Below, one piece after another: positions 1 through 5,340 of a stretch of 9,349 bases of DNA. Below the pieces are notes generated by a model. The model worked only from the letters and a program-made list of their open reading frames with translations, had not been told where the DNA came from and made no database searches. The position numbers and the translations under genes were made by a program. The stretch lies in contig JBEBAU010000023.1 of the NCBI GenBank assembly GCA_041158765.1, forward strand, positions 1-9,349, read 5' to 3'. This DNA comes from JAQBRD01 sp041158765 (GTDB lineage Bacteria > Patescibacteriota > Minisyncoccia > Phycocordibacterales > PALSA-1337). Each line of letters opens with the position of its first letter. Position 1 is the stretch's first letter.

Positions 1-61
1 TAACTGACATAAATATAAAATATAATAACTAACATTGATTAAAAAGTGCCATGTAACGATT

Positions 62-120
62 GTTTTTTCAAAAAACTCTGGGAAAATACCAGAAATCACA
101 TGACCGCCATGTGGCGGTCA
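62..120 (-). terminator. Hairpins downstream of rpsO, possible terminator
   Basis: On the minus strand, 7 bases past the rpsO stop codon, there is a perfect 8-bp stem with a 4-base loop (TGACCGCC/GGCGGTCA, 101-120). It is followed by a weaker 5-bp stem (TCTGG/CCAGA, 77-93) and then a run of six T (68-75 region). The first hairpin lacks a T-run and may protect the mRNA end. The second, with its T-run, is the likelier terminator, but its stem is short. Confidence 0.5.
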
Positions 121-126
121 AAATGA

Positions 127-393
127 CTACTTTTTGAGGTCGAGCTTCTTTGCGACAGCAGAGTGTCGTCGAGGGTGCTTCTTCTTCAAATAGTTCAAAT
201 GTGACTGTCGATCTGCAACCATAGCGAGAAGGCCACGGCGAGAGTGATTGTCTTTCTTGTGTTTCTTCAAATGGGTAGCAAGTTCGTCAATTCTTTTTGT
301 GAGAATTGCGATCTGTGCTTCAGCAGAACCGGTGTCCGTATCATGGATAGCGACTGCCTTTATTACTTTTGCTTTCTGTTTTACCGTTAACAT
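127..393 (-). CDS. rpsO: 30S ribosomal protein S15
   Basis: This 88-residue protein is a primary binder of the central domain of 16S rRNA in the small ribosomal subunit, and also contacts 23S rRNA in an intersubunit bridge. The length matches the family (about 88-90). The family signatures are visible: the early DTGSAEAQIAILTKRI stretch, the HLKKHKKDNHSRRGL core around residues 41-55, and the YLKKKHP segment near residue 70. The ATG start lies 9 bases after a good -10 box with no Shine-Dalgarno sequence, so the mRNA may be leaderless. The stop is TAG. In many bacteria rpsO precedes pnp; here no partner gene is visible before the window edge. Identification is firm. Confidence 0.97.
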   Translation of the reverse strand: MLTVKQKAKVIKAVAIHDTDTGSAEAQIAILTKRIDELATHLKKHKKDNHSRRGLLAMVADRQSHLNYLKKKHPRRHSAVAKKLDLKK

Positions 394-402
394 GGTGAAA
401 CT

Positions 403-431
403 ATGATAGCACGATTGCCTTTATTTTGCAA
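403..431 (-). promoter_or_regulatory. rpsO promoter
   Basis: On the minus strand TTGCAA (431-426) and TATCAT (408-403) are separated by 17 bases, a good sigma-70-type match. Transcription would begin only about 2-3 bases before the rpsO ATG at 393, leaving essentially no leader. Confidence 0.7.
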
Positions 432-501
432 GCTTTTTTGGCAGGGTATTGAAAATAGGGGCTGAAATGAGGCGTTTCCAAGGAATCCTTATAAGAAAGA
501 T

Positions 502-509
502 GGGGGGGG
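502..509 (+). repeat. Eight-G homopolymer upstream of the recombinase gene
   Basis: An uninterrupted run of eight G lies 53 bases before the preferred xer start (562) and 8 bases before the alternative GTG start at 517. It could act as a crude ribosome-binding site for the GTG start, or be a slippage-prone tract. The rest of 394-549 shows nothing beyond the rpsO promoter. Confidence 0.5.
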
Positions 510-549
510 TAAATTAGTGACGTCAATGTCAGGATATCCAGTTATATCG

Positions 550-555
550 TATACT
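550..555 (+). promoter_or_regulatory. -10 box of the xer gene
   Basis: TATACT ends 6 bases before the ATG at 562, which places the expected transcription start at or next to that ATG. No convincing -35 box is seen. The position favours 562 as the start codon over the upstream in-frame GTG at 517. Confidence 0.5.
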
Positions 556-561
556 TATGTC

Positions 562-1548
562 ATGTCGCACAATATCAACACCCTCAAAACCGAGTTTCTT
601 CAATATGTTGAAATTGAAAAGGGCCGTAGCCTCAGTACTGTTTCAAATTATGATCATTACCTCTCTCGTTTCATTGATTTTGCAAAGGTGAAAGATCCAA
701 AAGATATTACCGATGAAATCCTTCGCAACTATCGTCTCTGGCTCAATCGCCAAGCCGGTAGTCGAACAAAAGGTCTTGCTTCGGGCACCATAAAGAAGCG
801 CACACAGAATTATTACCTCATTGCTCTCCGTGCTTTTCTCAAATACCTTGCGCGCCGTTCGATTATTTCCCTTCCCCCAGATCGTATCGAGCTCGCAAAA
901 GTCCCTGAGCGCTCTCTCGACCTTATCTCTATCGAAGACTTGGGTCGCCTCCTCTCGGCCCCAGACACCTCGAATCTTCGAGGACTTCGAGATAGAGCCA
1001 TTCTTGAACTTCTCTTCTCTACTGGTCTCCGTGTCTCTGAACTCTGTTCTCTTCCCCGCGATATCAATCTACACCTCGATGAACTCTCTGTTCGGGGAAA
1101 AGGTGAAAAAATCCGCGTCGTTTTCCTCTCTGAAGATGCCAAAATGGCTGTGAAAGCATATCTCGATAAGCGTGATGATATGGACGATGCACTTTTTGTG
1201 CAGATTTTCGGCAAAACAGATGCAGGTGAAAAAAAATCTTTCAAAAAAACAAATACAACCCCAAAACTCGCTCAAGGTAGTCGTGATTCCCTCAAGCTCA
1301 CCCCTCGATCAGTCGAGCGTATTCTCAAACAGTATGCAATCAAAGCTGGTATTTCAAAAAAAGTAACTCCTCACGTCATTCGCCACACATTTGCAACCGA
1401 CTTGCTCCGAAATGGCGCAGATCTCCGTTCAGTACAAATGCTCCTCGGCCACGCAAATATCGGCACAACTCAAATCTACACCCACATCACCGACAGCGAG
1501 CTTCGCAATGTCCATAAGAAGTTTCATGGTAAAGGAGGTTGGAAATAA
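562..1548 (+). CDS. xerC: Tyrosine recombinase, XerC/XerD family
   Basis: This is a site-specific recombinase of the kind that resolves chromosome dimers at dif sites. Residues 1-110 form the N-terminal SAM-like core-binding domain (IEKGRSLSTVSNYDHYLSRF). The catalytic domain shows the full tyrosine-recombinase set, numbered from this start: Arg157 in STGLRVSEL, a Lys in the RGKGEK beta-hairpin, His271 and Arg274 in PHVIRHTFA, His297 in LLGHANI, and nucleophile Tyr306 in IYTHI. A roughly 30-residue Lys/Thr-rich linker (about 215-245) is longer than in typical XerC or XerD. The frame extends 15 codons upstream to a GTG at 517, but the -10 box at 550-555 lies inside that extension. Only one Xer gene is seen and there are no mobile-element signs, so housekeeping dimer resolution is likelier than a phage integrase role. 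XerC and XerD cannot be told apart here. Confidence 0.9.
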   Translation: MSHNINTLKTEFLQYVEIEKGRSLSTVSNYDHYLSRFIDFAKVKDPKDITDEILRNYRLWLNRQAGSRTKGLASGTIKKRTQNYYLIALRAFLKYLARRSIISLPPDRIELAKVPERSLDLISIEDLGRLLSAPDTSNLRGLRDRAILELLFSTGLRVSELCSLPRDINLHLDELSVRGKGEKIRVVFLSEDAKMAVKAYLDKRDDMDDALFVQIFGKTDAGEKKSFKKTNTTPKLAQGSRDSLKLTPRSVERILKQYAIKAGISKKVTPHVIRHTFATDLLRNGADLRSVQMLLGHANIGTTQIYTHITDSELRNVHKKFHGKGGWK

Positions 1549-1577
1549 AAAACCGAAGAGTATTAATCTTCAGTTTT
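1547..1577. terminator. Bidirectional terminator between xer and the 160-residue gene
   Basis: A 7-bp stem (1553-1559 with 1567-1573, loop GTATTAA) lies between convergent genes. On the minus strand the stem is complete with one G-U pair and runs into six T (1552-1547). On the plus strand it has one C-A mismatch and is followed by four T. It therefore serves the minus gene best and probably also xer. Confidence 0.75.
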
Positions 1578-1593
1578 GCCTCGGTAGGCGAGG

Positions 1594-2076
1594 TTATTTG
1601 AACAGAATCTCCACGATCGCGGCTTGCATCGTTTCATTAACCAAAATAGAAACATTAGCATCACCATATTTGCCCGTGCCCGGACCAGGAATATTGAGGA
1701 ATTGACCGTAACGGATGTATTTGCCTTGAGCTGCAACATCTGCTCCGTATTCATCAGCCAACCACTGACTGCTGTGCGCAGGACAGACACTGGAGAGCCC
1801 AAATGCCTCCCGGATCTGTTCTTTGGACATCCATATTTTCCCCGAATTGTGCGCGTCAGGTGATTGGACAATCTTGTATTCAACAATATATCCATGGCCA
1901 CTATACGAATAGATTTTTACTTCTACAGCATCGGAGCCAAGTAGCATGATCGGTTTCTGCGATGCAGCGTTATCAAATCCAGTCCACGCAACCCTGTTGC
2001 CGTGTTCGTTGAACCACAAAGGCATACCGGAAGCTTTCACTTTACTGGGTTTAACAGGAGTCATGTTTTTGTTCAT
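1594..2076 (-). CDS. Hypothetical protein, 160 residues
   Basis: I do not recognise this family. The protein is soluble-looking, with no signal peptide or membrane segment, and appears mostly beta-rich. Noticeable elements are an aromatic N-terminal part (MPLWFNEHGNRVAWTGF), a central SYSGHGYIVEYKI stretch, a MSKEQIREAFG helix, and a Gly/Pro-rich LNIPGPGTGKYGDANVSIL segment near residue 130. A second Met at residue 5 could be the start. The gene has its own promoter (2110-2137), a good terminator beyond its TAA stop, and is convergent with xer, so it is a monocistronic unit. The own promoter and terminator argue that it is real, but no function can be assigned. Confidence 0.75.
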   Translation of the reverse strand: MNKNMTPVKPSKVKASGMPLWFNEHGNRVAWTGFDNAASQKPIMLLGSDAVEVKIYSYSGHGYIVEYKIVQSPDAHNSGKIWMSKEQIREAFGLSSVCPAHSSQWLADEYGADVAAQGKYIRYGQFLNIPGPGTGKYGDANVSILVNETMQAAIVEILFK

Positions 2077-2109
2077 AGGTTTTCTTTTTTGTTGGAACGG
2101 TTTAATCGA

Positions 2110-2137
2110 ATACTATCTGTAGCTAGTGAAATGTCAA
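2110..2137 (-). promoter_or_regulatory. Promoter of the 160-residue gene
   Basis: On the minus strand a consensus TTGACA (2137-2132) is followed after 16 bases by TAGTAT (2115-2110). The transcript would start near 2103, about 27 bases before the ATG at 2076. An A-rich leader lacks a strong Shine-Dalgarno sequence. Confidence 0.6.
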
Positions 2138-2153
2138 TCACCGCTGTCTCTTA

Positions 2154-2181
2154 TTTACTTTTCACTACTTCCCTCTATACT
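2154..2181 (+). promoter_or_regulatory. Promoter of the exonuclease III gene
   Basis: TTTACT (2154-2159), a 16-base spacer and TATACT (2176-2181) form a plausible sigma-70-type promoter. The -10 box ends 9 bases before the ATG at 2191, so the transcript would have almost no leader. Confidence 0.55.
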
Positions 2182-2190
2182 TACCTCTAT

Positions 2191-3012
2191 ATGCGAATTA
2201 TCTCTTGGAACGTCAACGGCATACGTGCCAATGTGAAAAAAGGCGGTTTTGATTGGCTTCGAGCGCAATCGGCTGATATTTTCTGTTTGCAGGAAACGAA
2301 GGCTCACCCAGAACAGCTTGATGAATCTGTGCGTACCCCGATGGGTTATACAAGCTATTTCGATCACTCGAAGCTTCGCAAAGGCTATAGCGGAGTTGCG
2401 ATATATCTCAAAAATACCTCAAAACTAGGCACTCCAGCCAAGGTTGACTATGGTTTTGGCTTGAAAAACATGCCCGAACTTGATGCGGAAGGTAGATTCT
2501 TGGGCGTTTTTTTCGATTCTGCGTATATTGGAACAGAATCAAAGCCACGAAAGCTCCTCTTTATTACCGCTTACTTCCCTAATGGCGGTAGTGGTCCAGA
2601 TCGTTTGGACTATAAGTTGAAATTCTACGATGCGTTTTTGGCATATATCAATAAGCACAAGAGTGCAGGATATGAAATTATTTTTTGTGGTGATGTGAAT
2701 ACCGCACATACTGAAATTGATCTTGCGAGACCAAAAGAAAATAAAGAGAATACCGGTTTCCTTCCAATTGAACGTGAGTGGATTGATCGAGTTATAAGTT
2801 GTGGATATGTAGATATTTTCCGTGCACAAAATCCAAATAAAATCGGAGCATATACATATTGGGATATGAAAACATTTGCACGCGAACGAAATGTTGGTTG
2901 GAGAATTGATTATTTTTTTGTGACACCATGGATTGCAGGTAAGGTGAAAAAAGCCAATATTAGCAACGATATTTTTGGTTCTGACCATTGTCCTATTGAA
3001 CTTATTTTCTAA
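2191..3012 (+). CDS. xth: Exodeoxyribonuclease III / AP endonuclease
   Basis: This 273-residue enzyme of the exonuclease III (Xth/ExoA) family cleaves DNA 5' to abasic sites and removes 3' blocks in base excision repair. The start MRIISWNVNGIRA is the classic family N-terminus, so the ATG at 2191 is chosen although the frame stays open upstream to 2002. Visible catalytic residues are Asn7, metal-binding Glu35 in CLQETK, Tyr128 in ITAYFPNGG, Asp168 and Asn170 in GDVNTAHTEID, Asp240 in GWRIDYFF, and Asp265-His266 in the terminal SDHCPIEL. Length is normal (about 250-270) and nothing is missing. It stands alone, with a short-leader promoter before it and a hairpin plus T-run right after its TAA stop. 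Identification is firm. Confidence 0.96.
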   Translation: MRIISWNVNGIRANVKKGGFDWLRAQSADIFCLQETKAHPEQLDESVRTPMGYTSYFDHSKLRKGYSGVAIYLKNTSKLGTPAKVDYGFGLKNMPELDAEGRFLGVFFDSAYIGTESKPRKLLFITAYFPNGGSGPDRLDYKLKFYDAFLAYINKHKSAGYEIIFCGDVNTAHTEIDLARPKENKENTGFLPIEREWIDRVISCGYVDIFRAQNPNKIGAYTYWDMKTFARERNVGWRIDYFFVTPWIAGKVKKANISNDIFGSDHCPIELIF

Positions 3013-3042
3013 TGTCTTTTATAAAGGACAAAGTATTTTTTT
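3013..3042 (+). terminator. Terminator after xth
   Basis: Immediately after the stop codon, a 7-bp stem with loop TATA (TGTCTTT/AAGGACA, 3013-3030, one G-U pair) is followed 5 bases later by seven T (3036-3042). The stem halves also belong to the repeated TGTCCTTTA motif seen nearby, so a protein-binding role is an alternative. Confidence 0.6.
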
Positions 3043-3054
3043 GAAATAAAATAG

Positions 3055-3063
3055 TTATCCACA
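3055..3063 (+). promoter_or_regulatory. DnaA box upstream of the structured RNA
   Basis: TTATCCACA is a perfect match to the canonical DnaA box. It sits 10 bases before the -35 region of the putative RNA promoter, where bound DnaA could affect transcription. It lies about 2.35 kb from the main DnaA-box cluster at 5414-5506. Confidence 0.55.
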
Positions 3064-3067
3064 TATT

Positions 3068-3087
3068 TGTCCTTTACGTGTCCTTTA
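3068..3087 (+). repeat. Tandem TGTCCTTTA repeats
   Basis: Two exact copies of TGTCCTTTA lie at 3068-3076 and 3079-3087, spaced 11 bases, which is about one helical turn. An inverted copy TAAAGGACA is at 3022-3030, and a one-mismatch copy TGTCTTTTA at 3013-3021. The tandem pair overlaps the -35 region of the RNA promoter, which is how an operator would be arranged. Confidence 0.55.
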
Positions 3088-3100
3088 TTCTTGATACAAT
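3073..3100 (+). promoter_or_regulatory. Promoter of the structured RNA
   Basis: TTTACG (3073-3078), a 16-base spacer and TACAAT (3095-3100) with an extended TG motif (3092-3093) form a good promoter. It points into a stretch without protein genes that ends in a strong terminator. Expected transcription start is near 3107. Confidence 0.6.
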
Positions 3101-3471
3101 GATCCCAGGTTAGTTCGGTTGTTGATATAGGACCGAGGATTTTATAACGACGTGCCGGACGTTGTTCTTCTATAATTTAAGGGTAGTAGCTCTTTTCTCA
3201 AGTTTGCGAAGCAAGTTTGAAGAGAGATAACCGTGTGTCAGTTTTAGACTGATGGGACACGATTTCACAACAACAATTTATTTAGGGTGCTCTCACCCAC
3301 TATCGTTACATGGAATCTCGATGCCTCCCGTTACTTTAATCGACCATAGGTCAATTTCGTGGAATCCCGCGTGAATGCCTGATTCCCTTCACCATAACTA
3401 GCTTCATCTATAAACCGCATTTGCAGTCTTCCTAATCTCGACTGCTCAGGCGGTTTAATTGTTTATGGAAG

Positions 3472-3487
3472 TGTTTCACGAGTAACA
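3472..3487. promoter_or_regulatory. parS-like site (14/16), within RNA hairpin
   Basis: TGTTTCACGAGTAACA matches the widely conserved ParB target TGTTTCACGTGAAACA at 14 of 16 positions. It also lies in the loop region of the TGTTTATG/CATAAACA hairpin of the putative RNA, so its role as a DNA site is uncertain. Confidence 0.35.
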
Positions 3488-3495
3488 TAAACAGC

Positions 3496-3522
3496 AAAAA
3501 AGCCCTATTTTAGGGCTTTTTT
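3496..3522. terminator. Strong bidirectional intrinsic terminator
   Basis: A perfect 12-bp inverted repeat (3496-3507 with 3511-3522, loop TTT) has a GCCC/GGGC core, with A6 on one side and T6 on the other. It directly abuts the cca stop codon (3523-3525) and ends the plus-strand RNA. It works in both orientations. Confidence 0.92.
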
Positions 3523-5022
3523 CTATGAAACGTGGTATTTGCTGTTTATTTTTTCAATATCCTTATTGTCTTCCTCCTCTTGCTTCTTCTTCCCTGCATC
3601 ACCGAGCTTTTTCAGCTCTATTTCTGACATCTTGAAGAGTTCCAGTGCTCTCGCCTCTAGATATTCTGGAGTATTCTTCTTGGGATCCTCGAGAACCTCT
3701 TCGAGAAGCGCATGCAGAGTATGCCCTACTTTCGGTCCTGGTGTTTCATGTGTAACATCCAATATACGTTTGCCGTCTATTTTCAACATTCCAACTGTTA
3801 CTGGATCCCTGAGAGCTTCTTCAACCATCGCTTTGTACTTTCGTAGACGATATGGATCTTCCTTCGGTCTACCTGTACCAATTCGATCGCAGATTCGTAG
3901 ATTCATAAGGTCCCAGATATTCTCTTGGCCAACATTTACAATCATACGACGGACTGCAGATAGTGTAATTTCCTCTGTATCAGAGAAAAACATGTGCCAT
4001 CTGACCATTTTGACGACCTTTTCTGCGATTTTCTTAGGGTATTTCAATCGTTCTAGTATCTTTGCTGTTTCACGTGAACCAACTACTTCGTGGCCATAAA
4101 ACGTAAATTGCTTTGTTTCACGTGAAAGTCTACGAGTTTCAGGCTTAGCTATATCATGAAATAGAGCCGCCAATCGGATATCGAGAGCCCAGCCCTTGTC
4201 TGCCGCATGCTGGAGGCTTCTAAGGAGATGCTCCCATACATCGAAGGAATGTGCTTGGTTTTGTTCCACACCAATACCCTTCTCTAGTTCTGGCGCAATA
4301 TACTTGAGTAGCCCAAGCTCATGGAGCATTTCAATACCCTTCTTTGGCTCTGTAGATAGGAGAATCTTTGAAAATTCATCACGAATTCGCTCAGTTGAGA
4401 TCTTTTCGAGGAGATGAGCATGTTTCACAATAGCGTTCTTTGTATCAATGTTAATCGTGAAACCTAATTCTGTGGCTAATCTTATAGCTCTAATCATACG
4501 AAGGGCGTCTTCAGTGAAACGGTCATCCGGCTTCCCTACAGTGCGAATGGTTTTGTCTTTTATATCTTGGAAACCATCAAAGTTGTCTTTTATGTCTTTT
4601 ATTGCACCCTTTGAGACACCCACTGCAATGGCGTTAATCGTAAAATCTCGACGTTTTAGATCGTCGTCGAGGTGTTTGCTGAATTTGACCTCATCGGGGT
4701 GTCTGAAGTCAGTATATGCGCTTTCAAGACGATATGGAGTGACTTCCACAACCTTCAAAGATTCATTTTCAGTTTTTTCATCTACAACACCAACAGTTCC
4801 ATACTTGTTTTCATAAAATGTTTTTTCAAATAGTGGAATAATTTCTTCTGGAGTTGCATTTGTTGTAACATCCCAGTCTTTTGGAGTTCTGCCGAGGAAG
4901 ATATCACGAGAGCATCCACCAACAAGATATGCCTCAAAACCCTTATTTTCCAAGGTTTCTATGACTCTAGCGACCTCTGTAGGAATGAGGCCGTTTTTTG
5001 TTGATAATGCTGATGGATTCAT
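3523..5022 (-). CDS. cca: tRNA CCA-adding nucleotidyltransferase with HD domain
   Basis: This 499-residue enzyme of the class II nucleotidyltransferase family (CCA-adding enzyme / poly(A) polymerase) builds or repairs the 3' CCA of tRNAs. The head domain shows GG at 35-36 and RD at 39-40 (YLVGGCSRD), the catalytic DxD at Asp49 and Asp51 (KDWDVTTNA), and a VVEVTPYR strand with Glu93. RRDFTINAIAV follows at about 124-134, and the ERxxR-type region EDALRMIRAIRL at 171-182. An HD phosphohydrolase domain follows from about 258: His265 in VWEHLL, His-Asp 289-290 in LFHDIAKP, and His311 in YGHE. The C-terminus ends in a charged Lys/Glu-rich tail. A poly(A) polymerase cannot be excluded, but the adjacent tRNAs, one without encoded CCA, favour CCA addition. 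A -10 box sits 11 bases before the ATG. Two parS-like palindromes lie within the gene. Confidence 0.93.
   Translation of the reverse strand: MNPSALSTKNGLIPTEVARVIETLENKGFEAYLVGGCSRDIFLGRTPKDWDVTTNATPEEIIPLFEKTFYENKYGTVGVVDEKTENESLKVVEVTPYRLESAYTDFRHPDEVKFSKHLDDDLKRRDFTINAIAVGVSKGAIKDIKDNFDGFQDIKDKTIRTVGKPDDRFTEDALRMIRAIRLATELGFTINIDTKNAIVKHAHLLEKISTERIRDEFSKILLSTEPKKGIEMLHELGLLKYIAPELEKGIGVEQNQAHSFDVWEHLLRSLQHAADKGWALDIRLAALFHDIAKPETRRLSRETKQFTFYGHEVVGSRETAKILERLKYPKKIAEKVVKMVRWHMFFSDTEEITLSAVRRMIVNVGQENIWDLMNLRICDRIGTGRPKEDPYRLRKYKAMVEEALRDPVTVGMLKIDGKRILDVTHETPGPKVGHTLHALLEEVLEDPKKNTPEYLEARALELFKMSEIELKKLGDAGKKKQEEEDNKDIEKINSKYHVS
3742..3757. promoter_or_regulatory. parS-like site (14/16) inside cca
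   Basis: TGTTTCATGTGTAACA differs from the ParB consensus TGTTTCACGTGAAACA at two positions. On its own this is weak; it counts mainly as part of the cluster with 4066, 4114 and 5516. Confidence 0.3.
4066..4081. promoter_or_regulatory. parS-like site (15/16) inside cca
   Basis: TGTTTCACGTGAACCA matches the ParB consensus at 15 of 16 bases, with a perfect central TTCACGTGAA palindrome. In cca it encodes Ser-Arg-Glu-Thr with the codons TCA CGT GAA ACA, the same four codons as at the site 48 bases away. Confidence 0.6.
4114..4129. promoter_or_regulatory. parS-like site (14/16) inside cca
   Basis: TGTTTCACGTGAAAGT contains a perfect 12-bp TTTCACGTGAAA palindrome and matches the ParB consensus at 14 of 16 bases. 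It lies 48 bases from the 4066 site and again encodes SRET with identical codons. Confidence 0.55.
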
Positions 5023-5033
5023 GGGTGCATTGT

Positions 5034-5071
5034 AGTATAGCTTTTGATTTTTGCATATTGTCGTGTATGAT
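5034..5071. promoter_or_regulatory. Divergent promoters for cca and tRNA-Arg
   Basis: Plus strand: TTGATT (5044-5049), 16 bases, TATGAT (5066-5071), with a start expected just before the tRNA at 5080. Minus strand: TATACT (5039-5034), 11 bases before the cca ATG, without a clear -35. The two promoters lie almost back to back, so the genes may influence each other's transcription. Confidence 0.6.
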
Positions 5072-5079
5072 GTTCGTAC

Positions 5080-5154
5080 GCTCCCGTAGTGAAATGGATA
5101 TCATACCGGTCTTCGGAACCGTTGTTGGGGGTTCGAATCCCTCCGGGAGCACCA
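5080..5154 (+). tRNA. tRNA-Arg (anticodon UCG)
   Basis: The full cloverleaf is visible: acceptor GCTCCCG/CGGGAGC; D arm with GG in the loop; anticodon loop CTTCGGA with anticodon TCG at 5113-5115; and T arm GGGGG-TTCGAAT-CCCTC. The discriminator is A73 and CCA is encoded (5152-5154). The first anticodon-stem pair (C-T) is mismatched. It reads CGN-type arginine codons. Confidence 0.95.
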
Positions 5155-5179
5155 GTCAGTAGCAGAAAATAAAAAGGTA

Positions 5180-5207
5180 CGCTATAATCTTGAACGTTAT
5201 TATAGCG
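5180..5207. repeat. Inverted repeat with -10 boxes facing both ways
   Basis: CGCTATAAT (5180-5188) and ATTATAGCG (5199-5207) form a perfect 9-bp inverted repeat around a 10-base loop. Each arm contains TATAAT on its own strand. It lies just before tRNA-Gly, so it may be that tRNA's promoter region or a processing hairpin between the two tRNAs. No good -35 box accompanies either arm. Confidence 0.6.
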
Positions 5208-5210
5208 AAT

Positions 5211-5281
5211 GCGGGCATGGTTTAGTGGTAGAACACATCCTTGCCAAGGATGAGACGGGAGTTCGATTCTCCCTGCCCGCA
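5211..5281 (+). tRNA. tRNA-Gly (anticodon GCC)
   Basis: Acceptor GCGGGCA/TGCCCGC, D arm GTTT-AGTGGTA-GAAC, anticodon stem CATCC/GGATG with loop TTGCCAA (GCC at 5243-5245) and T arm GGGAG-TTCGATT-CTCCC are all present. After discriminator A (5281) the sequence continues CAAAA, so the 3' CCA is not encoded and must be added by the Cca enzyme encoded next door. Confidence 0.96.
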
Positions 5282-5340
5282 CAAAAATAGCGGAGTCGCG
5301 AGTCCAGTAAGAGACTAATAAGGGCCGATCATAAAGGACT

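Larger units (their letters stand above)
3107..3522 (+). ncRNA. Candidate structured non-coding RNA, about 415 bases
   Basis: This gene-free stretch has its own promoter and ends in a strong intrinsic terminator. It contains many consecutive stem-loops: TCGGT/ACCGA near 3115-3137; AACGACGT/ACGTTGTT around loop GCCGG (about 3147-3167); a 10-bp stem TCAAGTTTGC/GCAAGTTTGA with loop GAA and two G-U pairs (about 3199-3221); GTGT-CAGT/ACTG-ACAC (about 3233-3258); GGGTG/CACCC (about 3285-3298); GACC/GGTC (about 3342-3352); GGAATC/GATTCC (3361-3386); a two-part hairpin TAAACCGC/GCGGTTTA with inner GCAGT/ACTGC (3411-3457); and TGTTTATG/CATAAACA (3460-3493). I looked for the conserved cores of RNase P RNA, tmRNA, SRP RNA and 6S RNA and found none. 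Its identity is unknown. The next plus-strand gene is over 1.5 kb away, so it is not a leader. Confidence 0.55.

Noticed and set aside
517..561. Upstream GTG start giving a 343-residue Xer protein
   Set aside because: The -10 box at 550-555 lies inside this extension, and family members start near the ATG at 562. The longer form cannot be fully excluded.
562..1548. The recombinase as integrase of a mobile element
   Set aside because: No att-type direct repeats, phage genes or tRNA target lie beside it, and the sequence looks like a housekeeping Xer.
2002..2190. Open frame upstream of xth extending the protein by 63 residues
   Set aside because: It overlaps the antisense 160-residue gene and its promoter, and the exonuclease III family begins at MRIISWNVNG (2191).
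3107..3522. RNase P RNA, tmRNA, SRP RNA or 6S RNA on either strand
   Set aside because: The conserved cores I know (GAGGAAAGUCC, tRNA-like end with CCA, GGAAGCAGCC) were not found on either strand.
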